DNA of 64,000 bases from an uncultured Ulvibacter sp. (GCA_913063405.1 CAJXZB010000003.1:62001-126000), one strand, 5' to 3'; counted from the first letter of the stretch, positions 36,355-46,536 are shown. Notes: generated by a model not told the origin, from the letters alone. Numbers and translations: made by a program.

Positions 36355-38253
36355 ATGAGCGACGCTTTAAAACATGAATGTGGAATTGCAATGGTTCGAT
36401 TGCTAAAGCCACTAGAGTACTACAAGGAAAAGTATGGCACTGCTTTCTACGGAGTAAATAAGATGTATTTAATGATGGAGAAACAACATAACCGCGGTCA
36501 GGATGGCGCGGGTTTTGCCAGCATCAAATTGGATGTAAATCCAGGTGAACGATATATAAGCAGAGTGCGCTCAAATGAGTCCCAACCTATACAAGATATC
36601 TTTGCGCAAATTAATCAACGAATCAATCAAGAATTTGAGACATCACCTTCTATCAAAGATGATGTGGCTGCTCAAAAAAGAAATATTCCTTACCTAGGAG
36701 AGCTATTTTTAGGTCATGTGCGCTATGGTACCTTTGGAGGCAACAGTGTTGAAAATGTACATCCATTTTTGCGAACCAACAACTGGATGCATCGTAATTT
36801 AATTATTGCTGGGAATTTTAATATGACCAATACAACTGAGCTTTTCGATAATCTAATCAAGCTTGGAATGCACCCTAAAGAAAAGGCAGACACCATTACA
36901 GTAATGGAGAAAATTGGACATTTCTTAGACGATGCTGTAAGAAAACTTTATAAGCAAGCAAAGGCTAAAGGGATGACTAAGATTGAAGCTTCTCCTTATA
37001 TCGCGGAAAATCTCAATCTTGCTAAAATTCTTCGGAAGTCTGCTAAGAACTGGGATGGTGGTTATGCGATGGCAGGGATGTTAGGACATGGTGACGCCTT
37101 TGTGATGAGAGATCCGGCTGGAATTAGACCAGCATACTATTATGCAGACGACGAGGTCATTGTTGTAGCTTCGGAAAGACCTGTAATTCAGACCGTATTT
37201 AATGTTGCGTTTGATTCAGTAAAAGAAATTGAACCAGGAACCGCTCTTCTACTAAAAAAAGACGGAAGCTTAAGTACTTCACAAATATTAGAGCCAGTAG
37301 AACGCAAGTCTTGTTCTTTTGAACGTATCTACTTCTCTAGAGGAAGTGATGCTGAAATTTATCAAGAACGAAAAGAGTTAGGGCGCTTGGTGATGCCCAA
37401 AGTGCTAGCTGCAATTGGCCATGATACTGAAAATTCTGTGTTTTCATTTATTCCCAATACGGCCGAAACTTCTTTCTATGGAATGCTTGACGCAGCTCAA
37501 AATGAATTGAACAAACAGAAGAATGAAGCCATACTAAAGGAAAAAGAAACGCTTACTCCAGAACGACTTCAACAAATACAAGCACATAAAATTAGAACTG
37601 AAAAAATTGCGATAAAGGATGTAAAATTACGAACCTTTATTACTGATGATAGTAGTCGTGATGATTTGGTCGCGCATGTTTATGATGTGACATATGGCGT
37701 TGTAAAACCCAATGACAACCTTGTTATTATTGATGATAGTATTGTAAGAGGAACAACTTTAAAAAAGAGCATTCTTAAAATGCTGGATCGTCTTAATCCT
37801 AAGCAAATAGTTGTAGTATCATCTGCCCCACAAATTCGCTATCCAGATTGTTATGGCATAGATATGGCTCGTTTGGAGCATTTAGTTGCATTCAATGCCG
37901 CGCTAGAATTGCATAAAGACAGGGGGACTTTTGGAATAGTAGAGGAAATCTATTATAAATGTAAAAAACAACAAGAATTGGTAGACGTTGAAGTTGTTAA
38001 CCATGTAAAAGAACTATATGCTCCTTTTACGGATGAACAACTTTCTGACAAGATTTCCGAAATTATTAGTGACGAGTCAATTAAATCTAACGTAAAGCTT
38101 ATATTTCAATCGGTTGAGGATTTACACAAAGCCTGCCCTAAAAATCTTGGAGATTGGTACTTCACCGGTAATTACCCAACGCCAGGTGGAAATAGAGTTG
38201 TAAATAGAGCTTATATCAATTTCTATGAAGGTAATCCCGAAAGGGCCTATTAA
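36355..38253 (+). CDS. Long PurF-like amidophosphoribosyltransferase
   Basis: A 632-residue protein with an N-terminal class II glutamine amidotransferase domain and a phosphoribosyltransferase domain. The likely nucleophile is Cys9 in KHECGIAMV, which would be exposed after removal of an 8-residue propeptide. HNRGQDGAGFA, GHVRYGTFG and RDPAGIRPAYYY are PurF-like. The PRPP loop is VIIDDSIVRGTTLKKS. Usual PurF is about 480-510 residues; this one carries an extra helical insert (about 365-440, rich in Lys, Glu and Gln) and a C-terminal extension. Several Bacteroidota have such a paralog, and whether it is the main PurF is unclear. It lies in a purine-gene neighbourhood. Confidence 0.85.
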   Translation: MSDALKHECGIAMVRLLKPLEYYKEKYGTAFYGVNKMYLMMEKQHNRGQDGAGFASIKLDVNPGERYISRVRSNESQPIQDIFAQINQRINQEFETSPSIKDDVAAQKRNIPYLGELFLGHVRYGTFGGNSVENVHPFLRTNNWMHRNLIIAGNFNMTNTTELFDNLIKLGMHPKEKADTITVMEKIGHFLDDAVRKLYKQAKAKGMTKIEASPYIAENLNLAKILRKSAKNWDGGYAMAGMLGHGDAFVMRDPAGIRPAYYYADDEVIVVASERPVIQTVFNVAFDSVKEIEPGTALLLKKDGSLSTSQILEPVERKSCSFERIYFSRGSDAEIYQERKELGRLVMPKVLAAIGHDTENSVFSFIPNTAETSFYGMLDAAQNELNKQKNEAILKEKETLTPERLQQIQAHKIRTEKIAIKDVKLRTFITDDSSRDDLVAHVYDVTYGVVKPNDNLVIIDDSIVRGTTLKKSILKMLDRLNPKQIVVVSSAPQIRYPDCYGIDMARLEHLVAFNAALELHKDRGTFGIVEEIYYKCKKQQELVDVEVVNHVKELYAPFTDEQLSDKISEIISDESIKSNVKLIFQSVEDLHKACPKNLGDWYFTGNYPTPGGNRVVNRAYINFYEGNPERAY

Positions 38254-38274
38254 ATTAAATGTTAATTAATAGAC

Positions 38275-38318
38275 AAAAAGGTCATGATTAAGCTTTTAAT
38301 CGGGGAAAAAACCTTTTT
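38275..38318 (+). terminator. Probable terminator of the PurF-like gene
   Basis: AAAAAGGT and ACCTTTTT form an outer stem, with GATTAA-GCTT-TTAATC as an inner stem. The right arm ends in five T. Asymmetric internal loops make it weaker than the others. Confidence 0.5.
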
Positions 38319-38361
38319 ATCTAAAAGTAGGAAAATCTCTTATTAATACCCATTAATCTCT

Positions 38362-38369
38362 TACATTTG
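38362..38369 (+). promoter_or_regulatory. -7 promoter box of small RNA copy 1
   Basis: TACATTTG matches TAnnTTTG and lies exactly 6 bases before the conserved ACCATAG block, the same spacing as in copy 2. No -33 TTG is evident. Confidence 0.7.
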
Positions 38370-38373
38370 ACTC

Positions 38374-38447
38374 ATACCATAGCATAAGTAGGTTAAGTTT
38401 ATGGTAGATTTGGGGCAAAAAAGGTAAACAACTAGTTTACCTTTTTT
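38374..38447 (+). ncRNA. Candidate small RNA, copy 1 of a tandem pair
   Basis: About 74 bases, starting around ATACCATAGCATAAG. A possible 5' stem pairs ACCATA with TATGGT across an 18-base loop. A single-stranded GATTTGGGGCAAAAAA follows, then a terminator hairpin, GGTAAAC-AACTA-GTTTACC, with a run of six T. The element has no open frame of note. It is repeated 335 bases downstream with only one base change in the first 48. A promoter box precedes each copy at the same distance. The function is unknown and I do not match it to a named RNA family. The 226 bases between this copy and the next box show nothing else. Confidence 0.75.
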
Positions 38448-38696
38448 ATTTACCTAAACTTAAAGGAATAAGAATCTCTGCACAATTAAAAGTTGTGATA
38501 GAGATAAAACGCGCCTTGCCATTTCAACCTATTTTTTACTCACATTCACTTCTTTGTTTCTTAATTCCAGACATATAGTGCACTATTCTTTTATACAATT
38601 AACATCTTGATTTGCGAACTTTTCCTATTTAATTACCTTTTAACGAAAAAAGAAGCGCTTTGTCTAAAAATTCATTTTTTCAAATAAATTATACAT

Positions 38697-38704
38697 TATA
38701 TTTG
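38697..38704 (+). promoter_or_regulatory. -7 promoter box of small RNA copy 2
   Basis: TATATTTG matches TAnnTTTG, 6 bases before ACCATAG, as in copy 1. Confidence 0.7.
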
Positions 38705-38708
38705 GATT

Positions 38709-38783
38709 ATACCATAGCATAAGTAGGTTAAGTTCATGGTAGATTTGGGGCAAAAAAAGGTAAACACTCGTTTACCTTTTTTT
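38709..38783 (+). ncRNA. Candidate small RNA, copy 2 of a tandem pair
   Basis: About 75 bases. It is nearly identical to copy 1 up to the terminator: the only change in the leading block is C for T (TTCATGG against TTTATGG), which shortens the putative 5' stem to ACCAT/ATGGT. The terminator stem GGTAAAC/GTTTACC is kept, but its loop is ACTC instead of AACTA, and seven T follow. Conservation of the stem with change in the loop fits a real RNA structure. The following 250 bases to the AraC pseudogene hold no gene that I can see. Confidence 0.75.
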
Positions 38784-39038
38784 ATGCGCTAAATTTAAGG
38801 GAGGGGAGCGATCGAAGAGAGCCGTATACATCCTCCACAAACTGATTGGTTTATTTTTCTTTTCAAAATTCACCCTAAAATACCTCCAGAATTTTAGTGC
38901 TATTTTTTTTGTAACTTTCAAATAACCGTTTCGGTTTTACTATACTAATCAATGATAATAAGATTCTATTTGAACTCTAACTCCATCAAGCAATTAAAAA
39001 TTTTATATTCAATTCCAATATAATACACTCCTAATACT

Positions 39039-39834
39039 ATGCAGATATTGAATATAGGAGAATACACGGGTGAAATTGTTCAAAAGACCCAAGTTGATGA
39101 TACCGTTATAACTAACACACTTTATTCGCCAAAACAAAGCAATCCGGACTGGCACTATCATAGAAACCTTCATATATGTTTTGTGTTTCAAGGGGGAAAG
39201 CCGAAACCCGTCGTGAAACCAATTACACAGCTAAAGAAGGAAGTATTTTCTTTTATCATTCTGAAGAAAGGCATCGTTGGATTTCTCCCCAATCGATATC
39301 CAAAAGTGCTAATATTGAAATGGGAAGAAACTTTCTAAAAAAAACACGCCCTAAGTGAAAATCAAATTAACGAGGCTATTAAAAAAAGAATCGATATCAC
39401 AACTTTGATGTTAAAAATGCAAAAAGAGATGTTGGTAAATGACTCTAATTACAAGGTGACAGTTGAGTCACTATTATTGGAATTGATTTCTATTCCCTTG
39501 AATGATTTGTATTAGAGATTCTCCCATTTGGGTTATACGATTGAAGGAACTCCTCCATGACAATTGGAATAAAGAAATGTCTCTAGCTGAAATCTCCCAA
39601 ATTGTTCAAGTACATCCCGTGACTGTTTCCAAGTATTTTAGGAAGTACTTTTCAAATACCCTTGGTGAATATAGACGTAAGCTAAAAATTGAAAAGAGCA
39701 TCAACCTGATTAAAAACTCTAATAAATCTCTATCCGAGATTGCTTATAATTGCAACTTTTCAGATCAAAGTCATTTTATTAGGAATTTTAAAACACACAC
39801 AGGTTTCCTGCCTAAAGACTTTAGGCGTTTCTAA
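39039..39834 (+). pseudogene. Decayed AraC-family transcriptional regulator
   Basis: The three frames together rebuild one regulator. The N-terminal cupin-like part (LYSPKQSNPDWHYHRNLHICFVFQGG) breaks at a run of five G near 39192. The next frame carries KAETRRETNYTAKEGSIFFYH and ISPQSISKSANIEMGRNFLKK, and breaks at a run of eight A near 39340. The third frame gives HALSENQINEAIKKRID through LLLELISIPLNDLY, then breaks near 39510. The last segment holds both HTH motifs of the DNA-binding domain (MSLAEISQIVQVHPVTVSKYF and LSEIAYNCNFSDQSHFIRNF). It probably controlled the adjacent S41 peptidase gene, which is also broken. Confidence 0.88.
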
Positions 39835-39905
39835 ATTTTCCGCTAATTTCATTCTATTTTTAAAACCTCCTCCTTTTTATATTTGGGACTCTAAAATCCC
39901 GAAAA

Positions 39906-41343
39906 ATGAAAAGACTCATCTTGTCAAACCGTTACATCTTTATCTTCTGCATAATAGTATCTAGTTTTTCGGCACATGCTCAAAAAGAAAGTAATCAAAT
40001 CATACAAAATGGAGAAGTAAAAATTTTGATTGACTCCATTGCCAAATTAGTTCAACACTACTATATTTTGGAGCAAACAGGCAGAGATGTAGGGGCTTTT
40101 ATCAAAAAAAAACAAAAAGAAGGGGGCTATAATAATTTATCCTATAAAGAATTCGGAAATCAATTGACTACAGATTTAAGAGAAAATAGTAACAATGTCC
40201 ATATGTCTGCTTTTTATAGTGAACAAAAGGAAAAACGCCAAGAGACTATTCTCTCAAAAAAATTAGATCATGCGGGAGAAATAAGTAATTATGGACACAA
40301 AGAAGCTAAAATTTTAAATGGAAATATAGGATACTTAAAAATTACTCATTTTACAAAATGGAAATTTTTTGAAGAAGCGAAAACAACCGTTTCAAATTCT
40401 ATGAATTTTTTACAGAACACTGATGCGCTAATAGTTGATGTACGAGATAATCCTGGAGGTTTTGAAGACATAGTCGCATATTTAACTAGCTATTTTTTTG
40501 ATGCGGATTCTATAAATTTACAAGAGTATTATTGTAGATATCAGAATAGCAGGAGAAAAATACGAACTACAAAAGAGGTTCCTGGGAAAAAACTATCAAC
40601 TATTGCTGTATTTATTCTTGTTAATAGAGGCACAGGATCTACTACCGAATCTTTTGCGTACATACTAAAACATCTTAATCGAGCAACTATTAATTGGGGA
40701 GACTACAATTGAGGCAGGAAACGGCGCTGGTAATTATCGTGTTTCTGATAAGTTCATGGTTCAAATTGCCGTCTGCGAAACCATAAATGCAAAAACTAAA
40801 ATTAGTTGGGAAAAAGTTGGTGTAGTTCCTCACATTAAAATCACGAGTAAAGAAGCCTTTTCCAAAGCTATTGAATTAGCAAGGGTAACGAGCAAAAAAC
40901 ACAGGGCTCAAATGAATGAAAAATACAACAACCCTCTCAATATTATGGAAGAAGCCCTTCGAGATCATTCTAACAACACAGCTCAAAAATTTATAATTCA
41001 AAGTATCTCTGATTGTTATAATTCTGGGTTGTTGGCCGAGGGGGAAATAAATGACATGGGGTATAGGCATCTACTTCAGTATAGACGTCCTGAAATGGCT
41101 CAAATCATTTCCAAGACTAATACGCTACTACACCCCAACTCAGCCAACGTATATGATAGTTATACCGAAGCCTTGGCTCACAACGGCTTATTTAATTTGG
41201 CTGTTTTGAATTATGAAAAGGCAGTTGAAATAGCGAAACGCAATAAAGATTCAAACTTGGAGTTTTTTATCGAAAACTTAGAAAAAGTCAAACTACAACT
41301 CCATAAAAAAACTAGCAATAAAAAAAACCAAACACTCTGGTGA
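39906..41343 (+). pseudogene. Frameshifted S41-family peptidase
   Basis: The first 268 codons give a signal peptide (IFIFCIIVSSFSAHAQ) and an S41/tail-specific-protease-like domain: NIGYLKITHF, ALIVDVRDNPGGFEDIVAYL and VNRGTGSTTESFAYILKHL, which should hold the catalytic Ser. At about 40690 the frame shifts: the first frame ends in INWGDYN, while the adjacent frame continues as GETTIEAGNGAGNYRVSDKF and on through a helical TPR-like tail to the normal end. A single-base change explains this. The enzyme would have been a secreted peptidase or relative. It sits behind the decayed AraC gene. Confidence 0.87.
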
Positions 41344-41375
41344 ACGGGTTAATATTATGTTTTCTATTATTGAAC

Positions 41376-41984
41376 CTATTTATTGGCCGCGTATCTTTTA
41401 GACACTTCATCCCAGTTAATCACATTGAAAAACGCACCAACATAATCTGGTCTACGGTTTTGATAATTTAGATAATAAGCATGTTCCCAAACATCTAATC
41501 CCAATATTGGTGTTCCTCCACAACCTACTCCTGGCATTAGCGAATTATCTTGATTAGGGGTTGAACACACTTCCACTTTTCCTCCCTTGTGAACACAAAG
41601 CCAAGCCCATCCAGAACCAAATTGTGTTTTTGCAGCAGTAGAGAATCTCTCTTTAAAATCCTCAAAGCTTCCATAAGCACCGTCAATTGCATTTGCCAAT
41701 TCTCCTGAAGGAGTTCCCCCTCCATTAGGAGACATCACAGACCAAAACAAACTATGATTAAAATATCCTCCCCCATTATTTCTAACAGCTTTGTTATTCA
41801 TATCTAAGTTGCCTAAAATATCCTCAATAGACTTTCCTTCCATATCGGTGCCAGTGATGGCCGCATTCAAGTTATTGGTATACCCCTGGTGATGTTTTCC
41901 GTGATGGATCTCCATGGTTTTCGCATCAATATGTGGTTCTAATGCATCGTGTGCATAGCTTAATTGTGGTAATTCAAATGACAT
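41376..41984 (-). CDS. sodB: Superoxide dismutase, Fe/Mn type
   Basis: A 202-residue dismutase that converts superoxide to O2 and H2O2. Metal ligands are in the family motifs: His in [16 protein letters not shown], His in YFNHSLFW and the [15 protein letters not shown] signature with Asp and His. Whether Fe or Mn is used cannot be told with certainty from sequence. TATTTTTG lies 42 bases upstream on the same strand. Confidence 0.96.
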   Translation of the reverse strand: MSFELPQLSYAHDALEPHIDAKTMEIHHGKHHQGYTNNLNAAITGTDMEGKSIEDILGNLDMNNKAVRNNGGGYFNHSLFWSVMSPNGGGTPSGELANAIDGAYGSFEDFKERFSTAAKTQFGSGWAWLCVHKGGKVEVCSTPNQDNSLMPGVGCGGTPILGLDVWEHAYYLNYQNRRPDYVGAFFNVINWDEVSKRYAANK

Positions 41985-42025
41985 ATTACTTCAAATTTAT
42001 GGTTATTATTCTCTTAACTTTACCC

Positions 42026-42033
42026 CAAAAATA
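42026..42033 (-). promoter_or_regulatory. -7 promoter box of the superoxide dismutase gene
   Basis: TATTTTTG on the minus strand matches TAnnTTTG. Confidence 0.55.
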
Positions 42034-42150
42034 CATATTAATCATCTTATATCCTGTTATAGCCTTTATAAGATTTTTATACCGTAATAGATATTTTCAA
42101 TTACCTACACTGATCGCCTGAGATTTGATTATTTTAGTAAAAAAATCCAC

Positions 42151-45100
42151 TTGGAAAAAGATGTTTCATTTAAAATCTACGATGCCTCTGCAGGAAGTGG
42201 TAAAACCTTTACACTAGTTAAGGGGTACTTGGCCAGAGTTCTAGAATCAAAAAGTGAGGGTTACTACCAACATTTGTTAGCTATTACTTTTACTAATAAG
42301 GCAGTCGCCGAAATGAAACAGCGCATTCTCAATAACCTAATTTCATTCTCCGACCCCAAAGTCATAGCAGACCCTTCTGAAATGTTTCTTCAAATATCTA
42401 AAGAACTGAACATCCAACCGTCACAAATTCATAGACGATCAAATAAGGTTTTAAAGCATATCCTGCATAACTATGCTACTTTCAGTGTCGAAACTATCGA
42501 CAAGTTTAACCACAAGCTCATTAGAACTTTCGCTAGGGATTTGAAACTTACTTCTAACTTCGAAGTAAGTCTCGACGCACCCCAATTGCTTCTGGAGGCT
42601 GTTGACCAACTTCTTAGCAAAATTGGCGAAGATGCTAAAATCACGCAGGTTCTCTTGGACTTTGCCCTTGAAAAAACTGATGACGATAGGTCTTGGGATA
42701 TTTCAAAAGATATTGCCCAGGCATCCAATCTTCTCTTTAAAGAAAACGACGCGGCACATCTCGCAAAGCTTAAGGAAAAGACATTTGATGACTTTGCCGG
42801 TTTTAAGAAGCAATTGTTAGTTCAGAAAAAAACACTTTCAGAAAAAATTCAAAAAATCGCTACTAAAACATTAGAGCTCATTGCCGAAAGCGGCTTAGAA
42901 CAAGAGGATTTTAGTAGCGGGTTTTTGCCTAAACACTTTCAGAATTTAAACGCTGGAAGATTCAATATTAATTTTAAAGCCAAATGGCAGGAGACTTTGG
43001 GAGAAAAGCCTCTTTACCCTAAGAGGGCGGAACTACAAATCGCTAGTATCATAGACGAACTCACTCCAGTCTTTATTGACAACTTTAATAACACTAAAAT
43101 AGCAACGTATGAGTTGTTGTTGATTGATTCTATCCTTAAAAATTTGACCCCTCTATTTGTGATTAATCTTGTGAGTCAAGAACTGGAAACAATAAAAGAA
43201 GAAAAAAACCTGCTTCCCATTTCAGAATTCAACGCACTTATAAATTCAGAAATAAAGGATCAGCCAGCTCCATTCATTTATGAACGTTTGGGAGAAAAAT
43301 ACCGTCACTTTTTTATTGATGAATTTCAAGATACATCTCTTTTACAATGGGAAAACCTTAAGCCTCTAATTCACAATGCATTGTCCCAGCTTGATGCAAG
43401 CGGAAAACCCGGCTCGTTGCTTTTAGTGGGTGATGCAAAACAGTCAATTTATAGGTGGCGAGGAGGACTTCCAGAACAATTTATAGGTCTTAGCGGTGAT
43501 TTAAACCCTTTTGTAGCTTCAGAAAAAACAACTATCAATTTAGAAACAAACTATCGTAGTTGTGAGAAAATAATTGACTTCAATAATCAATTCTTTTCTT
43601 TTGCAGCTAAATACTTCGGTAACGATGTCTACAAAAAACTCTATGAAACAGGGAATCATCAAAAGGCAAATCATAAGAAAGGTGGATATGTCAAGTTTGA
43701 ATTTATAGAAAAGCACATCAAATCGGAAAAAAATGAAATTTATGCCCAATATGTTCACAAAACTATAACCAATTTAAAATCCCGTGGATTTAAGGAAAAG
43801 GATATCTGCATTCTAACCCGAAACAAGAAAGATGGCATTTATTTAGGAGAATATCTTATGACGGTTGGGGTTCCTGTAATTTCTTCGGAAACATTGATGC
43901 TAAAGTCTTCTACTTTGGTTCAATGTCTCGTCCACACCCTAGAACTAAGCACTTATCCTGAAAACAATGAAGCCAAAATATATTTGCTAGATTTTCTTCA
44001 CAATCATCTTTCCATAACGGAATCAAAACACACTTTTTTTTCTAATTTCTTGGACACAACTGTGGACAGCTTTGAAACACAATTAAAGAAATACGATTTA
44101 GACTTTAGCTTGATACACCTCAGGTCCGTCTCTCTTTATGAAGGTTGTGAGTACATCATTAGACAACTCCGGCTTCAGGATAAAGCAGACGCCTACTTAT
44201 TCAGTTTTATGGACCTAATTTTCGAATTCGAAAATAGTCCAAAAGTAAATAAGTCTAACTTCTTGGAAACCTGGGAACTTCAAAAAGACAAGCTCTCAAT
44301 CCCGTCAAATGACAGCGTAAATGCCGTGCAATTAATGACTATACATAAGGCGAAGGGTTTGGAGTTTCCAGTAGTACTATTTCCGTTTGCAGATATAGAA
44401 ATTTACAAAACAAAGATGGATACTCTTTGGTATCCACTGGAGGAGAAACTTGGGTATGATTTTGAAGAAGCTCCAATACATTATAAAAATGAACTAGCAC
44501 ACTATAGCGAAGTAGGGACAATGCTTTATACTGAACATAGAAACACTCTTGAATTAGACAACCTAAACCTCTTATATGTAACACTTACTCGTGCTATCGA
44601 GGAATTGCATGTTTTTGCCGAAACGCCTTCCCTGTTAAAAGATGGAAATCCTAAAAACTATAACCAACTGTTTGGAGAATTTCTGAAAAGCTCAGGAAAA
44701 TGGGCTGATGAGCAGAAAATATACGAATTTGGTGTGGCCAGTAAAAGTTTAGGCGGTGATTCAGAGCTCAAGTCGGAACAATCTACTCCTTTATATATAG
44801 CAACGCCCCCGGAAGTGCATAACTTAAAAATAATTACATCTGAATCATCCTTATGGGAAACTGAAGCTCAAAGCGCCATTGATCAAGGGAATCTATTACA
44901 CGATATTATGGCAGAAGTTAAAAGGAAAGAAGACATTGAATTCATCTTCGACACACTCAAAGATAGGGCCTTATACGCTTCAGAAGAAATCGAAAAACTT
45001 AAAATCAAAGTCTTATCCATAACAAATCATCCAGAACTAGAACATTTCTTTAGTGCTTCTGCAATTGTAAAAAACGAAAAAGACATCATTACGGCTTCTG

Positions 45101-45303
45101 GAATGCTATTAAGACCAGATAGACTCAATTTCCATTCGTCAAATTCGGTAACAATTATTGACTATAAAACCGGTGTTCCCAATTATCATCACGAGGATCA
45201 AATTAACTACTATGCAACCGCCTTGCAAGAAATGGGGAAAATAGTTTCAGAAAAAATATTAGTCTACACAAATGAAGCGGAAATTGTGATAAATAAAGTA
45301 TAA
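42151..45303 (+). CDS. AddA-like UvrD helicase/PD-(D/E)XK nuclease
   Basis: A 1050-residue UvrD-type helicase with a C-terminal nuclease, resembling AddA/RecB. Helicase motifs are DASAGSGKTFTLV (Walker A, near residue 10), FIDEFQDTSLLQWE (Walker B), LLVGDAKQSIYRWRGG, NLETNYRSCEKI, VQLMTIHKAKGLEFPVVLFP and LLYVTLTRA. The nuclease motif is PDRLN, then IIDYKTG near the end. It would process double-strand breaks for recombination with the AddB-like protein two genes on. A TTG start is used (LEKDVSFKIYDAS), as no ATG precedes the Walker A motif. Confidence 0.9.
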   Translation: MEKDVSFKIYDASAGSGKTFTLVKGYLARVLESKSEGYYQHLLAITFTNKAVAEMKQRILNNLISFSDPKVIADPSEMFLQISKELNIQPSQIHRRSNKVLKHILHNYATFSVETIDKFNHKLIRTFARDLKLTSNFEVSLDAPQLLLEAVDQLLSKIGEDAKITQVLLDFALEKTDDDRSWDISKDIAQASNLLFKENDAAHLAKLKEKTFDDFAGFKKQLLVQKKTLSEKIQKIATKTLELIAESGLEQEDFSSGFLPKHFQNLNAGRFNINFKAKWQETLGEKPLYPKRAELQIASIIDELTPVFIDNFNNTKIATYELLLIDSILKNLTPLFVINLVSQELETIKEEKNLLPISEFNALINSEIKDQPAPFIYERLGEKYRHFFIDEFQDTSLLQWENLKPLIHNALSQLDASGKPGSLLLVGDAKQSIYRWRGGLPEQFIGLSGDLNPFVASEKTTINLETNYRSCEKIIDFNNQFFSFAAKYFGNDVYKKLYETGNHQKANHKKGGYVKFEFIEKHIKSEKNEIYAQYVHKTITNLKSRGFKEKDICILTRNKKDGIYLGEYLMTVGVPVISSETLMLKSSTLVQCLVHTLELSTYPENNEAKIYLLDFLHNHLSITESKHTFFSNFLDTTVDSFETQLKKYDLDFSLIHLRSVSLYEGCEYIIRQLRLQDKADAYLFSFMDLIFEFENSPKVNKSNFLETWELQKDKLSIPSNDSVNAVQLMTIHKAKGLEFPVVLFPFADIEIYKTKMDTLWYPLEEKLGYDFEEAPIHYKNELAHYSEVGTMLYTEHRNTLELDNLNLLYVTLTRAIEELHVFAETPSLLKDGNPKNYNQLFGEFLKSSGKWADEQKIYEFGVASKSLGGDSELKSEQSTPLYIATPPEVHNLKIITSESSLWETEAQSAIDQGNLLHDIMAEVKRKEDIEFIFDTLKDRALYASEEIEKLKIKVLSITNHPELEHFFSASAIVKNEKDIITASGMLLRPDRLNFHSSNSVTIIDYKTGVPNYHHEDQINYYATALQEMGKIVSEKILVYTNEAEIVINKV

Positions 45304-45336
45304 ATTTGACGCTTCAAACTGTTTTAAAATTAACCT

Positions 45337-46536
45337 ATGTACGGAAATATCAAAGACCATTTGCAACAGGAGCTTCAAGAGATAAAAGACAACGGACTCT
45401 ATAAAAAAGAACGCGTTATTACCTCTCCTCAAGATGCAGTAATTAAAATTTCTACTGGGGAGGAAGTAATTAATTTTTGCGCAAATAATTATTTAGGGCT
45501 TTCATCCAATAAGGAAGTAATTCAGGCTGCCAAAGATGCTATGGATACACATGGCTTTGGAATGTCTTCAGTTCGTTTTATTTGCGGAACTCAAGACATC
45601 CATAAAAAATTAGAGCAAGACATTGCAAACTATTATCAAACTGAAGATACAATTCTTTATGCCGCAGCATTCGATGCTAACGGGGGGGTTTTTGAGCCTT
45701 TACTCGGTCCTGATGATGCAATTATTTCCGACTCGTTGAATCACGCTTCAATTATAGACGGTGTACGGCTTTGCAAAGCTGCCCGTTATCGGTATCAAAA
45801 TAGCGATATGGAAGACCTAGAGCAGCAATTAATTGCTGCCTGTGACAAAAAAGCAAGGTTTAAAATCATCGTTACGGATGGTGTATTCTCTATGGACGGT
45901 GTAGTCGCTCCTCTTGATCAAATTTGTGATCTTGCCGATAAATATGACGCTTTGGTCATGATTGATGAGTGCCACGCAGCTGGATTTATTGGTGAAACAG
46001 GACGAGGTACGTTAGAAGAAAAAGGTGTAATGGGCAGAATAGACATCATTACAGGGACTCTAGGAAAAGCATTAGGAGGAGCGATGGGTGGATATACCAC
46101 GGGTAAACAAGAGATAATAGAGATACTTCGTCAAAGATCCAGGCCCTATTTGTTTTCGAATTCATTGGCTCCAGCAATTGTTGGTGCCTCTATTAAGGTA
46201 TTTGAAATGCTTTCGAATGATACCTCATTGCGAGATAAACTTGAAGAAAACACAACTTACTTTAAGAAGGGTATGAAATCTGCTGGTTTTGACATCGTAG
46301 ATGGGGGTTCTGCTATTGTTCCAGTAATGCTTTATGATGCGAAACTATCTCAAACTATGGCAGATATGCTGCTTGAGGAAGGTATTTACGTTATTGGGTT
46401 TTTCTATCCAGTTGTGCCAAAAGACAAAGCTAGAATTAGAGTTCAACTATCTGCAGCACATACAAAACAACATTTAGATAAGGCTATAAATGCTTTTATC
46501 AAAATTGGGAAAAGATTGAAAATAATTCAAGAGTAA
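45337..46536 (+). CDS. kbl: Glycine C-acetyltransferase (2-amino-3-ketobutyrate CoA ligase)
   Basis: A 399-residue PLP enzyme of the alpha-oxoamine synthase family. It splits 2-amino-3-ketobutyrate with CoA into glycine and acetyl-CoA in threonine breakdown. Seen: [34 protein letters not shown], the [12 protein letters not shown] cofactor Asp motif, and the PLP lysine in [15 protein letters not shown]. The length is that of Kbl. No threonine dehydrogenase gene is in the window. Confidence 0.94.
   Translation: MYGNIKDHLQQELQEIKDNGLYKKERVITSPQDAVIKISTGEEVINFCANNYLGLSSNKEVIQAAKDAMDTHGFGMSSVRFICGTQDIHKKLEQDIANYYQTEDTILYAAAFDANGGVFEPLLGPDDAIISDSLNHASIIDGVRLCKAARYRYQNSDMEDLEQQLIAACDKKARFKIIVTDGVFSMDGVVAPLDQICDLADKYDALVMIDECHAAGFIGETGRGTLEEKGVMGRIDIITGTLGKALGGAMGGYTTGKQEIIEILRQRSRPYLFSNSLAPAIVGASIKVFEMLSNDTSLRDKLEENTTYFKKGMKSAGFDIVDGGSAIVPVMLYDAKLSQTMADMLLEEGIYVIGFFYPVVPKDKARIRVQLSAAHTKQHLDKAINAFIKIGKRLKIIQE

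Noticed and set aside
39338-39346. Programmed frameshifting at the A8 run in the AraC gene
   Set aside because: Two other frameshifts in the same gene are not at comparable slippery sites.
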